A stretch of 45,366 nucleotides of DNA from assembly GCF_029960785.1 (NCBI RefSeq), contig NZ_JASBQE010000096.1, positions 1-45,366 on the forward strand, written 5' to 3'. Each line of letters begins with the position of its first letter. The stretch's first letter is position 1. Origin of the DNA: Polyangium sp. 15x6. GTDB lineage: Bacteria > Myxococcota_A > Polyangia > Polyangiales > Polyangiaceae. Made by a program: the position numbers and the translations under genes. A model generated the notes under the pieces. The model had not been told where the DNA came from. It saw only the letters and a program-made list of their open reading frames with translations, and did not search any database. This document shows positions 1 through 9,093 of this stretch, in pieces.

Positions 1-103
1 ATGAACTGCGCATCGCGCAGTTCATCGACCCCGAGTCCAGCGCTTGCGCTGGTCCGGGTCCAGGGGCGGATAGCCCCTGGTGGGGCCTGGGGCAACGCCC
101 CAG
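1..103 (-). repeat. Four-hairpin dispersed element, copy A
   Basis: Four hairpins follow each other. Stem 1 is 1-11/15-25 (11 bp, loop ATC). Stem 2 is 37-43/46-52 (CCAGCGC/GCGCTGG). Stem 3 is 60-67/73-80 (CCAGGGGC/GCCCCTGG, loop GGATA). Stem 4 is 87-93/97-103 (CTGGGGC/GCCCCAG). The element begins 29 bp after the stop of the minus-strand epimerase gene, so that transcript would read the stems in the order 4-3-2-1. It is almost identical to the reverse complement of copy B. Its left end may lie outside the window. The function is unknown; a 3' mRNA structure or a REP-like element is possible. Confidence 0.9.
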
Positions 104-131
104 CGAAACGCCTCTCGTTGCTAGCGGGGCC

Positions 132-1133
132 TTACCGACCGAGTTTCCCTGTCTCGCGGAGCCATGCTTCGCTCCGCCGCATGCCCTCGTCGAGCGGCAC
201 GCGCACCTGCCAGCCGAGGAGTCGCTCGGCCTTCGCCGTCGGATACTGGAGCTTCCGCACGTACCTTTCGAGTCGCTCCGCCGTGAGGGGGATCCCGAGC
301 TTGAGGAGCTCGTTCGCGCGGGCGATGAGGTATGCGATGGGCATCGGCACGCGACGCGGACGCTTGCCGCTCATCGCGCCGTAGAAGCCGAAAAAGCGCT
401 CCCACGTGATGGGCGCGTCGCTCGCGTTGAACGCCTCGCCCTGCGCTTCGGGCCGCGCCGCGACGAGGCGCACCATGTCGACCACGTCGTCCACGTAGAC
501 GGGATATGCATGGCCCTGACCGTCCCCGAAGATCACGGGCACGCCCTTCTGCACGAGCCGGAGCATGCCCACCGTCCACCCGCCCGATCGCGGCCCGTAC
601 ACCATCGCAGGCCGCACGATCGAGATCGCGAGGTTCGCCTTCGCTGCCGCCTCGCGCGCCGCCTCCTCGCCGAGCGCCTTCGTCCGGCCGTAGAGATCTG
701 CCTGCGCGACGTCGATCGGCACCGACTCGTCGATGTGATCCGTCGACGGGAGCCCGTACACCGAGATCGTACTCACGAGGACGAACCGCTCGCAGCCCGC
801 GCGCGCTGCGGCCGTGACGAGCGCGCGCGTCGCGTCCACGTTCACCGCGTACGCGTCCGCCTCGCCGCCCTTGCCACGCTCGAGCCACGCGGCCAGGTGG
901 AAGACCACGCGTTTGCCCTCGCAGAGCCGCTCCATCGCGCTGGCGTCGCGCACGTCGGCCCGGTGGATCGTCACGCCCGCGCCTCGAAGCCGCGCCTCGT
1001 CCGGAAAGGATCGCCCGGCGCCGACCACGCTTGCCTTGTCCTCGGCTGCGAGGCGCTCGGCCAGGCGTCCTCCGATGAACCCGCTCGCGCCGGTCACCAG
1101 GACCGGAGCCTCCGTCAACGACACATCACTCAT
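132..1133 (-). CDS. NAD-dependent epimerase/dehydratase (extended SDR)
   Basis: The protein has 333 residues, normal for an extended short-chain dehydrogenase. The N-terminal Rossmann motif GASGFIG is at residues 15-21. The catalytic Tyr-x3-Lys is YGRTK at 148-152, with serines at 121 and 124 as candidates for the third catalytic residue. The general layout matches nucleotide-sugar epimerases and 3-beta-hydroxysteroid dehydrogenase-like enzymes that act on a hydroxyl or keto group with NAD(P). The substrate cannot be read from the sequence. The protein has no signal peptide and should be cytoplasmic. It lies 54 bp downstream of a lipoprotein gene on the same strand and may share its transcript. 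Four-hairpin copy A follows its stop codon. Confidence 0.9.
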   Translation of the reverse strand: MSDVSLTEAPVLVTGASGFIGGRLAERLAAEDKASVVGAGRSFPDEARLRGAGVTIHRADVRDASAMERLCEGKRVVFHLAAWLERGKGGEADAYAVNVDATRALVTAAARAGCERFVLVSTISVYGLPSTDHIDESVPIDVAQADLYGRTKALGEEAAREAAAKANLAISIVRPAMVYGPRSGGWTVGMLRLVQKGVPVIFGDGQGHAYPVYVDDVVDMVRLVAARPEAQGEAFNASDAPITWERFFGFYGAMSGKRPRRVPMPIAYLIARANELLKLGIPLTAERLERYVRKLQYPTAKAERLLGWQVRVPLDEGMRRSEAWLRETGKLGR

Positions 1134-1187
1134 CGGGGCGCGAGTCTACTGCGCCGCGCCGCGCCTGGGGAGCGCTGCTCGCTCGCT

Positions 1188-1958
1188 TCAGGGCACCGTG
1201 CCGCTCGTCACCTCGAGCGCGACCTCCGGCGATACTTTCACCGTGGCCTCGCAGCTCGGCGTCCCCTCGCACGACGTGGCGGCGACCTGGACCTTTGCGT
1301 CCACGCGGAGCGTCGCCGGGCCCGCCGGCGAGCCCTCGGGGATCCGCACGACGATCTCCCTGTCCACGACGCTCACCTGCGGCGGCGCCGGCAGTTCGAG
1401 CGTCTCGTCCTCGTACGTGAACACCACGTCGATGTCCTCCTCGGCGAGCTCATCGCCGGGCGCGGACCACGCGAGCGAGAGGTCGACGCCGGGATCGATC
1501 TTGTTGTGTGGGTGGCTCGGGGTGATCGTGCGCTCGGCGAGCAGGTCCTCGAAGTCGAGCGCGATGCGGGCCGTCTCGTCGGAGACCTCGAAGTGCGTCT
1601 TGTCCTTGCCGAGGTTCTCTTCTGCGAGGGCCTTGCGGAAGGTGGGCGCGCCGCAGACCCAGCCGTCTTTCGTGGGCGTCTCGCCGCCGCGCATGAAGAG
1701 ATCCATCGGCCGATCGTCCACCTTGGCCTCGATGCTGTCCGTGATCGCCTCGCACGTCCCCCCCTCCGCCACGAGCGCGAGCGAGACGCGTGGCGACTCG
1801 CCGAGCTCCACCTCGACCCGCGCGCTGGCAGGATCGAGGTCGGCGAGGGTGGTCTCGGACTCGAACAGCTCGAAGAGGGTGCAGCCGGAAGATCCGAGGG
1901 CGAGCGTCGCGAGAAACGGCAAGGCGAGGAATCGAGGGAGGATCACGCGGGCGGGCAT
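1188..1958 (-). CDS. Lipoprotein of unknown function
   Basis: The chosen ATG gives 256 residues starting with a lipoprotein signal peptide: a basic start, a hydrophobic stretch at about 7-21, then GSSGC with the lipid-anchored Cys at 26. The reading frame stays open further upstream, but those codons do not look like protein and would bury the signal peptide. The mature part is acidic and carries a few Cys residues (including CEAITDS and CEGTPSCEA), with beta-rich stretches near the C terminus that resemble an Ig-like fold. I do not recognise a family. It probably sits in the periplasm or on the outer membrane. It is followed at 54 bp by the epimerase gene and is divergent from the AIG-repeat gene. 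Confidence 0.8.
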   Translation of the reverse strand: MPARVILPRFLALPFLATLALGSSGCTLFELFESETTLADLDPASARVEVELGESPRVSLALVAEGGTCEAITDSIEAKVDDRPMDLFMRGGETPTKDGWVCGAPTFRKALAEENLGKDKTHFEVSDETARIALDFEDLLAERTITPSHPHNKIDPGVDLSLAWSAPGDELAEEDIDVVFTYEDETLELPAPPQVSVVDREIVVRIPEGSPAGPATLRVDAKVQVAATSCEGTPSCEATVKVSPEVALEVTSGTVP

Positions 1959-2359
1959 GCTGGGCGCCAAGGGCAAACAGCGTACCCGGCGCGGACAAAC
2001 GCCCACGACGCGATTTCGCTGCGAAATGACGCGGCGCGCGCAAATGGTTTTTCGCGGCTCGTGACGCGGGAGCGTCTGGATTCGGTCGGGAACGGTGACC
2101 AAACCGGGCGGTCGCGAGCACGCGCGGGCGGATCCGAGCAGCCTCGACATCGGCGCGAGGTGCGTCGGACGGTACGCACGCGTGCGACATGTGCTCCGCA
2201 TGCGGCAGGGGATCCGCAGGGGGGTGCGCGGCCCATGCGCAGGTCCCCGTGGGCGGACGACGGCCGTTCCAGGAAAATTTCGAGCTTTGCAGATTCCTCG
2301 TGGACCGAACCGAGGCGCGCGTTGACCACACCGCGCCTCCTCGCTTAGCCTTTCTCCCG
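1959..2359. other. Divergent intergenic region
   Basis: This 401-bp stretch separates two divergent genes and shows no convincing coding sequence; the short frames across it have no family resemblance. It should hold the promoters of both genes. Two perfect short palindromes are visible, CGCACGCGTGCG at 2175-2186 and CCGCATGCGG at 2196-2205. They could be operators but are also easy to obtain by chance at this GC content. An AT-richer patch lies around 2270-2300, before the plus-strand gene. Confidence 0.5.
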
Positions 2360-3181
2360 ATGGTCCCGGATCGGCGACTGGGCCCTTTGCATGACGCACG
2401 CCCCCGGCTCGTCGCGTTCGGCAACGTCGCGGTCGGTTTCATCGCCATCGGCAACGTCGCGATCGGCGTCGTGGCCATCGGCGCGAGCGTGGCCGTCGGG
2501 CCGATCGCGATCGGCATCAACGCCGTGGGCATCCTCCTCGGGCTCGGGATGAACGCGGCCGGCACGGCTGCGATCGCGCTGATCAACGGGCTCGGGCTGT
2601 ACACGTTCGCCGGCGTGAACGGGCTCGGCGCGCGCGCGTTCGCCTACGTGAACGTGGGGCAGAGCGTGCTCGTCGCGCTGGTCTGGGCCGGCGTGCAGTT
2701 CATCGCCGCGCATCTCGTGAAGCGCCGGATGCCCGCTGCGACCAAGGACGCTCTGCCGCAAACCGTGCCGCTCGGAGAGATCACGTCGGGGGCGCGCGAG
2801 GAAGGGCTCGTCCGCGCGCGGGTCGTCTCGACGACGGAGACGAGCGTGCTCGTCGAGGAGGACACGCCCGAGGAGAACACTGCGCAGCTCGCGCTCTCGG
2901 GTGCGGCGCGCAGGTCGCTCGAAGCGGCCCAACGCGAGTCCCGTTCGGTCGCGATGCTCGTGACGGTGCGCGCCTCGCGCGAGACGCAGCCGCAAGCGGC
3001 GGAGGCGAACTACCGCAGCGCGCCCGAGGTGCAGCGCGTGCTCTGGGGCGATCATTTCGAGGCGATCCCGGCGCCGCCGCCGCTCTGGGCGCAGCCGGGC
3101 GTGGTGCATCGACTGTCGCGCACGAGCATGTTCGTCGCGGCCGCGATCGCGATCGCGGAGTTCGTGCGGTCGTGGCTCTGA
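2360..3181 (+). CDS. Membrane protein with G-x-V-A-I pentapeptide repeats
   Basis: The protein has 273 residues from the first in-frame ATG after which codon use looks normal. No clear ribosome site precedes it, so the start is uncertain. Residues ~15-65 are a run of five-residue units (GNVAV, GFIAI, GNVAI, GVVAI, GPIAI, GINAV) that turns into a hydrophobic, glycine-rich stretch up to about residue 120. The regular period could form a beta-helix-like stack or a membrane-embedded domain. The remaining ~150 residues are soluble-looking and ordinary. A final hydrophobic stretch near the C terminus (FVAAAIAIAEFV) could be another membrane segment. I do not recognise a named family. It converges with the dehydrogenase gene, with one base between the two stop codons. 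Confidence 0.75.
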   Translation: MVPDRRLGPLHDARPRLVAFGNVAVGFIAIGNVAIGVVAIGASVAVGPIAIGINAVGILLGLGMNAAGTAAIALINGLGLYTFAGVNGLGARAFAYVNVGQSVLVALVWAGVQFIAAHLVKRRMPAATKDALPQTVPLGEITSGAREEGLVRARVVSTTETSVLVEEDTPEENTAQLALSGAARRSLEAAQRESRSVAMLVTVRASRETQPQAAEANYRSAPEVQRVLWGDHFEAIPAPPPLWAQPGVVHRLSRTSMFVAAAIAIAEFVRSWL

Positions 3182-3182
3182 G

Positions 3183-4205
3183 CTAACGCCGCGCCGCCGC
3201 GATCCGCGCGAGCGCGCGCGCCTCGGCCACGTCCATCGGCGTCCGCCCGGTCGCTTTCGCCTCGTCGAGCACGAGGCGCGCCGTCTCGCCGAGTCGATCG
3301 ATGAGCGGCGTGCGGTCCGGTAGGCCCATCACGGCGAGGCCGATCCCATCGATCACCGCGCCTGCCGAGGCGATCGGATCCGGCACGTGGAGGATCCCGC
3401 GTGCGGCCAGGACCCTCGCGATCTCGGGCGAAGCGAGCACGTTGTTCGCCGCGCCGCACACGGCCCACGCGCGCATCGCGTGGACGACCTCGGCCGTGAC
3501 GACGCCGCCGACGGCACACGGCGCGACGATGTCGACGTCCTCGACGAGGATACGATCCGCCGGCGTCACGCGCGCGCCGGGGATCCTCCGAGCGACCTCC
3601 TCGGCGCGGCGTGTGTCCACGTCCGCGAGCACGATCCGGAGGCCTGCTTCGGCCAGCACCTCGGCCGCGCTCGCGCCGATCGCGCCCGCGCCCTGCACCG
3701 CCACCGAGAGCCCTTCGAGCGGCACGCCCCGCATCGCCGCGCACGCCTCGATGCAACGAAGCAGCCCCCGCGCCACCGCCGACGCGAGGCCTCGCTCGTC
3801 CGTGTGCACGTACCGCGTGTGCTCGGCCATCACCGCGAGATCCGCGGCCGTCGTCCCGAGATCGCCGGCCGTACGGAACACGCCGCCGAGCTCCTCGACC
3901 ACCTGCCCGAGCCGCGCGAACGCGGCCTTCCGATCGAGCCCGTCGGCGAGGAGCACGACCGCCTTCCCGCCGCCCGCGTCGAGCCCGGCGAGGGAGCACT
4001 TGCGCGTCATGGCCCGCGCGAGCGCGAGCACGTCGGCGAGCGCCGCGTCCGCCGACGGGTAGCGCATCGTGCGCACGCCGCCCACGGCGGGCCCGAGCGT
4101 CGTGTCGTCGAGGGCCACGATCGCGCGCAGACCCGAGCGTGGATCCGCGACGAAAATGCACCGCGGGCCGCCCGCCGCGGCCTCCCTGAGGAAGCGTTCC
4201 GCCAT
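3183..4205 (-). CDS. Leucine/Glu/Phe/Val dehydrogenase family protein
   Basis: The 340-residue protein belongs to the amino-acid dehydrogenase family that converts branched-chain or related amino acids to 2-oxo acids with NAD. The substrate-binding lysine is in MTRK (K69) and the catalytic lysine in AGGGK (K81). The aspartate motif TAGDLGTT is at 112-119. The Rossmann motif GAGAIG is at 172-177 within [10 protein letters not shown]. Leucine dehydrogenases are usually ~360 residues, so this is slightly short. The start used gives MAERF; an ATG 36 bases further upstream is also open. It is divergent from the DUF2267 gene with 105 bp between. Leucine dehydrogenase is the most likely activity, but the exact amino acid is an inference. 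Confidence 0.88.
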   Translation of the reverse strand: MAERFLREAAAGGPRCIFVADPRSGLRAIVALDDTTLGPAVGGVRTMRYPSADAALADVLALARAMTRKCSLAGLDAGGGKAVVLLADGLDRKAAFARLGQVVEELGGVFRTAGDLGTTAADLAVMAEHTRYVHTDERGLASAVARGLLRCIEACAAMRGVPLEGLSVAVQGAGAIGASAAEVLAEAGLRIVLADVDTRRAEEVARRIPGARVTPADRILVEDVDIVAPCAVGGVVTAEVVHAMRAWAVCGAANNVLASPEIARVLAARGILHVPDPIASAGAVIDGIGLAVMGLPDRTPLIDRLGETARLVLDEAKATGRTPMDVAEARALARIAAARR

Positions 4206-4310
4206 GGATCGCAAAAACGCACCGATCGCACCACGACGCAAGCGCGTGCTCCCCTCGACCGCGCGTGGCGCGGGCCTCGCATGGTCCTCGCGCGCGCGGG
4301 AGGTGCGGGC

Positions 4311-4958
4311 ATGGACGAGTCATCCTTCCTGGACGAGGTCGCGTGGCGTGGTGGGCTCGGAGAAACGTCGCTCGCGCGAACGCTGTCCGAGGCCGTCCTC
4401 CGGGCGTTCGCCGAGACGCTCGTGCCCGACGAGGCCCGCGCCCTCGCGCACGCGCTCCCGGAGCCGCTCGCGGCCGTCCTCCTCGACGGCCCGCACCTCG
4501 GCAACCTCTCCGAGGACGCGCTCTATCGCCGCGTCGCCGACCGCGAAGGCACGCTCCTCGGCTTCGCCATCGAGCACACCCGGCTCGTCCTCGGCATCCT
4601 TGGCGAAAAGCTCCCGGAGACCACCCGCCTCCGCTTGCGCCGCCACCTGACGCCCGAGCTCGGCGAGCTCCTCGCGCCGCGCGAGCCCCTCCCGCCGCCT
4701 CCGGTCCGCCTCCGCCGGCCGCCCGAGCCCGAGCTTGGCAAGGGAAACACCCTCGCCACCGGGCGTCCCGGCAGCCAGAAGCCGCTCAGCGAGGCCCGGC
4801 CCGAGCGTGCTCATGCGGAGTCGGTCGTCCGCACCGAAAACCCCCACGGGGAGACGAAGCTCTCGTCGAGCCGCGGGCTCACGCAGGTGCGCGAGCACGA
4901 AACCCTCGCCGAGGGCGAACCCGGGCCGCGGAGGCCCGTGAGCGAAAAAGGTCGCTAG
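4311..4958 (+). CDS. DUF2267-like protein
   Basis: This 215-residue protein is preceded by a good ribosome site (GGGAGG at 4298-4303). The first ~125 residues resemble DUF2267: a [11 protein letters not shown] start, an [23 protein letters not shown] helix pair, then a second copy of the same helical pattern ending in [12 protein letters not shown]2267 proteins are small helical proteins of unknown biochemical role. The C-terminal ~90 residues are rich in Pro, Arg, Glu and Ser and look disordered. There is no signal peptide. The gene lies 132 bp upstream of a Ser/Thr kinase on the same strand, but a shared function is not shown. Confidence 0.75.
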   Translation: MDESSFLDEVAWRGGLGETSLARTLSEAVLRAFAETLVPDEARALAHALPEPLAAVLLDGPHLGNLSEDALYRRVADREGTLLGFAIEHTRLVLGILGEKLPETTRLRLRRHLTPELGELLAPREPLPPPPVRLRRPPEPELGKGNTLATGRPGSQKPLSEARPERAHAESVVRTENPHGETKLSSSRGLTQVREHETLAEGEPGPRRPVSEKGR

Positions 4959-5090
4959 AAGCAAGGCCTCCGCGGGTCGTTGGAATCTGGCACGAAGCTA
5001 CGATCCCGATCCGAAATCGTGTACGTTCCGACCGAGCCGCCCTCGCCGATGCAGACCCGGGGGGCGGGTCGTGCGGAAAGGCTCGGGCGG

Positions 5091-6521
<1,431 letters not shown>

Positions 6522-6533
6522 ACCACGGCTGCC

Positions 6534-7565
6534 ATGCGCCACACGCAAGCTCGACTCGGTGCCACAGCGACGATCGTCGCGCTCGGCTTCTCGCTCTCCG
6601 GGGCAGCGAACGCCCAGGGAAAACAGCCTTCGGCCGCCGCCAAGCAGACGGCGCGGGAGCTCCTCGTCAATTGTCGCGAAAAACTCGCCGCGAAGAAGCT
6701 CCCCGAGGCGCTCAAGGATTGCCAAGGCGCGCACGCGATCATGGGCGTGCCCTCGACCGGGCTCGAGCTCGCGCGCGTGCACGAGGCCATGGGCCACCTC
6801 GTCGACGCGCGCGAGGTCGCCCTCGAAGTGACGCGTTTCGACAACTCCGCCGGCAACGCCGCCTTCGCCACGGCCATGACCGAGGCCGAGGCCCTCGCGC
6901 AGAGCCTGGAGCCGAAGATCCCCTCGCTCGTGATCAACGTGAGCGGCCCGCCCTCCGGCGCCGAGATCACGGTGAAGGTCGACGCCGAGGTCATCCCCCA
7001 AGCGGCCGTCTCGCTGCCGTACAAGGTCAACCCGGGCGAGCACACCGTCGTCGTCTCGGCCGCGGGCTTCGGTCAGCGGGCGGAAAAAGTGCAGGTCGCA
7101 GTCGGACAAACCCGCACCGTCGACGTCACGTTGAGCCCGGCCTCGGGGGGCGGCGGGGACGTCGTGGATCCATTCGGCAATCCGGAGTCCCCGGCCGATG
7201 AGGGAGGCGGCCGGCAGATCCCGGTGTGGGCCTGGATCGCGGGCGGCGTCGGGCTCGTCGGGGCCGGCGTGGCCGTGGGCTTCGGGATCAGCTTCAGCGA
7301 CGCGCAGGAGACCGTGCGCCGCGACTGCCCGGGAAACGCCTGCAACGACACCTACACGCCCGCGGAAGCGCAAGCCCTGCAGGCGAAGTGGAACCGCACG
7401 CTCGGGCTGACGGTGGCGGGCAGCGTGGTCGGCGCCGCGGGGATCGGCGCGGCGATCTTCGGCATCGTGACGGCGCCGAAGAAGGGCGCGCCCGCGCCTT
7501 CCACGGGGTTCGTCCCGTGGATCGGCCCGTCCGGCGTCGGCGCTTCGGCGTTCGGCCATTTCTGA
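6534..7565 (+). CDS. Exported PEGA-like protein with TPR-like N terminus
   Basis: The protein has 343 residues. A Sec signal peptide ends at about ANA-QG (cleavage after 27). A helical segment at ~35-125 (AREVALEV, EALAQSL) looks like the TPR-like repeats common before PEGA domains. A PEGA-like beta domain follows at ~130-205 (PPSGAEITVKVD, PYKVNPGEHTVVVSAAGF). A Gly/Asp-rich linker leads to a membrane helix at ~226-251, a short loop with two Cys residues (RRDCPGNACND), and a second hydrophobic stretch near the C terminus. PEGA domains occur in surface or periplasmic proteins; their partner is unknown. It follows the kinase gene by 12 bp and is a plausible partner or target, which is an inference from position only. 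Confidence 0.85.
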   Translation: MRHTQARLGATATIVALGFSLSGAANAQGKQPSAAAKQTARELLVNCREKLAAKKLPEALKDCQGAHAIMGVPSTGLELARVHEAMGHLVDAREVALEVTRFDNSAGNAAFATAMTEAEALAQSLEPKIPSLVINVSGPPSGAEITVKVDAEVIPQAAVSLPYKVNPGEHTVVVSAAGFGQRAEKVQVAVGQTRTVDVTLSPASGGGGDVVDPFGNPESPADEGGGRQIPVWAWIAGGVGLVGAGVAVGFGISFSDAQETVRRDCPGNACNDTYTPAEAQALQAKWNRTLGLTVAGSVVGAAGIGAAIFGIVTAPKKGAPAPSTGFVPWIGPSGVGASAFGHF

Positions 7566-7664
7566 CCTCGCGCGCGGTCCGTCGCGCACGCGCGCGGATG
7601 TCCCGCATGGAAGCCCGCGCGCGCCGCGCCTCGGCCGCGCCCTTGTGGTACAAACGACGCCACC

Positions 7665-8714
7665 GTGCTGCTTGCTCGCATCCGCCTCGTCGGCCTCGGC
7701 CCCTTCGGCGACATCACGCTGCCCTTCTGCGACGCGGATGGCTCGCCCCGGCGCCTCTGCGTCATCTTCGGCGGCGAGGGGGTGGGCAAGACAGCAGTGC
7801 TCGCCGCCATCGCCACGACGCGCCCAGGCCACGCGGTCGCTCAGCTCCAGCGTGAACCTCGCCCCGAGGCGCCGCCGTTCGTGGTGGCGGACTGGCTCCT
7901 CGGCGACGACGACCCCGCCCGGCCGCACCCGCTCTGCGTCGCGAGCCCGAACGCGCGCCTCGACGAGCGCGACGACGAAGCGCTCCTCCGCCGTCGCGAG
8001 CAGGCGCTCTTCGATCGCCGCGCCGGCGAGCGAGGGTTCGTCCTGATCTCCCTCTCGGGCGCGCGCTGGTTCTCGCGCACGCCCGTGCTCCTCACGACGC
8101 CCGAGCGCACGCTGCTCCGCTACGACGTCCGCGCGTCCACGAGCTTCGACGACGCGAGCCGCACCGACATCGCCCGCGAGACGAAGCAGATCCTCTCGTT
8201 CGCCAGCATCACGGCCGCCCTGTCCCGCAAATCGGACAGCGCGCCGGCCGCCGCGGCCCGGCTGGAGACGGCGCTCGTCAACGTCCTCGCCGCGCTGCTC
8301 GAGGAGGACGGTTTTACCTTCGTCGGCGTCGATCCCGTGCGTCTGGAACCCCTCTTCCGCGACGCCGAGAATCGTCTGCTCGAGTTCGACGACCTGCCCC
8401 GAAGCCTGCGCCACCTCGTCGCCTTCGGCGCGCAAGCCGTGCGCTCGCTCTCCGCCGCCTTCCCGGACCGCGATCCCCGCGAGGCCGAAGGCGTCGTGCT
8501 CATCGACGACGTCGAGATCGAGCAGCCCGCCCATCGCCTGCGCACCCTCGTCCCGCGTCTCCGCCGCGCCTTGCCGCGCGTGCAGTGGATCCTGACGTCG
8601 AGCTCCCCAGACGTGGCGCTCGGCTGCGCCCCCGGCGAGATCATCGCCCTGCGCCGCCTGCCCGGCGCCGCAGCCATCGAGCTCCACGAGGGCGAGGACG
8701 CGGTCCTGCATTAG
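7665..8714 (+). CDS. P-loop ATPase of the AAA/SMC-like type
   Basis: This 349-residue protein starts with GTG (MLLARIRLVGLGPFGDITLPF). The opening resembles RecF/SMC/OLD-type ATPases, in which an N-terminal strand is followed by the Walker A loop. Walker A is FGGEGVGKT (Lys 42) and Walker B is GVVLIDDVEIE at 276-286, followed by a region ending in LTSSSPDVALG, like the sensor strand of AAA ATPases (TTHSP in related proteins). No coiled coil, nuclease or TOPRIM domain is present, so it is a short single-domain member. I do not recognise the exact family. It stands alone, with 99 bp before it and two inverted copies of the four-hairpin element after its stop. Confidence 0.8.
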   Translation: MLLARIRLVGLGPFGDITLPFCDADGSPRRLCVIFGGEGVGKTAVLAAIATTRPGHAVAQLQREPRPEAPPFVVADWLLGDDDPARPHPLCVASPNARLDERDDEALLRRREQALFDRRAGERGFVLISLSGARWFSRTPVLLTTPERTLLRYDVRASTSFDDASRTDIARETKQILSFASITAALSRKSDSAPAAAARLETALVNVLAALLEEDGFTFVGVDPVRLEPLFRDAENRLLEFDDLPRSLRHLVAFGAQAVRSLSAAFPDRDPREAEGVVLIDDVEIEQPAHRLRTLVPRLRRALPRVQWILTSSSPDVALGCAPGEIIALRRLPGAAAIELHEGEDAVLH

Positions 8715-8733
8715 TCGGCTTGGGGCCGCTGTG

Positions 8734-8838
8734 CTGGGGCGTTGCCCCAGGCCCCACCAGGGGCTGTCCGCCCCTGGACCCGGACCAGCGCAAGCGCTGG
8801 ACCCGGGGTCGATGAACTGCGCGATGCGCAGTTCATCG
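8734..8838 (+). repeat. Four-hairpin dispersed element, copy B
   Basis: Read on the plus strand this copy is in the order 4-3-2-1. Stem 4 is 8734-8740/8744-8750, stem 3 is 8757-8764/8770-8777 (loop TGTCC), stem 2 is 8785-8791/8794-8800 and stem 1 is 8810-8822/8826-8838 (13 bp, loop GAT). It starts 20 bp after the stop of the ATPase gene, in the same gene-relative orientation as copies A and D. It is nearly identical to the reverse complement of copy A; I see only a couple of substitutions in linkers and loops. Confidence 0.92.
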
Positions 8839-8920
8839 AACGGGCCGAGGCAAGACCGGCGACGACCCCGCCAGCCAAGACTGCCGCGCTGACCTTTCGA
8901 CGGGCAGCGTTGTCCCTGGT

Positions 8921-8942
8921 CTTCCAACGGGCCCGTTGGAAG
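8921..8942. repeat. 22-bp perfect palindrome overlapping copy C
   Basis: The two 11-base arms 8921-8931 and 8932-8942 (CTTCCAACGGG and its complement) form a perfect palindrome without a loop. Its right end shares bases 8938-8942 with stem 1 of copy C, so the palindrome and the copy-C stem cannot both form in full. It lies in the ~100-bp spacer between the head-to-head copies B and C. Confidence 0.85.
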
Positions 8943-9041
8943 AACTGCGCGAAGCGCAGTTCTTCCATCCCGAGTCCAGGGCTTGCCCTGGTCCGGGTCG
9001 AGGGGCGGATAGCCCCCGCGGGGACCGGGGCAGAGCCCCGG
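8938..9041 (+). repeat. Four-hairpin dispersed element, copy C
   Basis: Read on the plus strand this copy is in the order 1-2-3-4, opposite to copy B. Stem 1 is 8938-8950/8954-8966 (13 bp, loop GAA), stem 2 is 8976-8982/8985-8991 (CCAGGGC/GCCCTGG), stem 3 is 9002-9006/9012-9016 (5 bp, loop GGATA) and stem 4 is 9025-9031/9035-9041 (CCGGGGC/GCCCCGG). Compared with copies A and B, stems 2 and 4 carry changes on both arms that keep pairing. It ends 52 bp before the binding-protein gene, so this copy precedes a gene instead of following one. Confidence 0.9.
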
Positions 9042-9093
9042 CGCGGCGCCCCAAGAAGAGACCCATCCTCAGCTCGCGGGAAACCGGGAGGCA

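Noticed and set aside
60-80. GGATA in the loop of stem 3 as a CsrA/RsmA binding site.
   Set aside because: In the three copies that follow a stop codon, the GGA lies on the strand opposite to the mRNA, where the loop reads TATCC or TGTCC. That makes CsrA binding to these transcripts unlikely.
2175-2205. Two short perfect palindromes as operators in the first divergent region.
   Set aside because: Each is 10-12 bp without a known motif and easily arises by chance in GC-rich DNA; listed only as part of the intergenic description.
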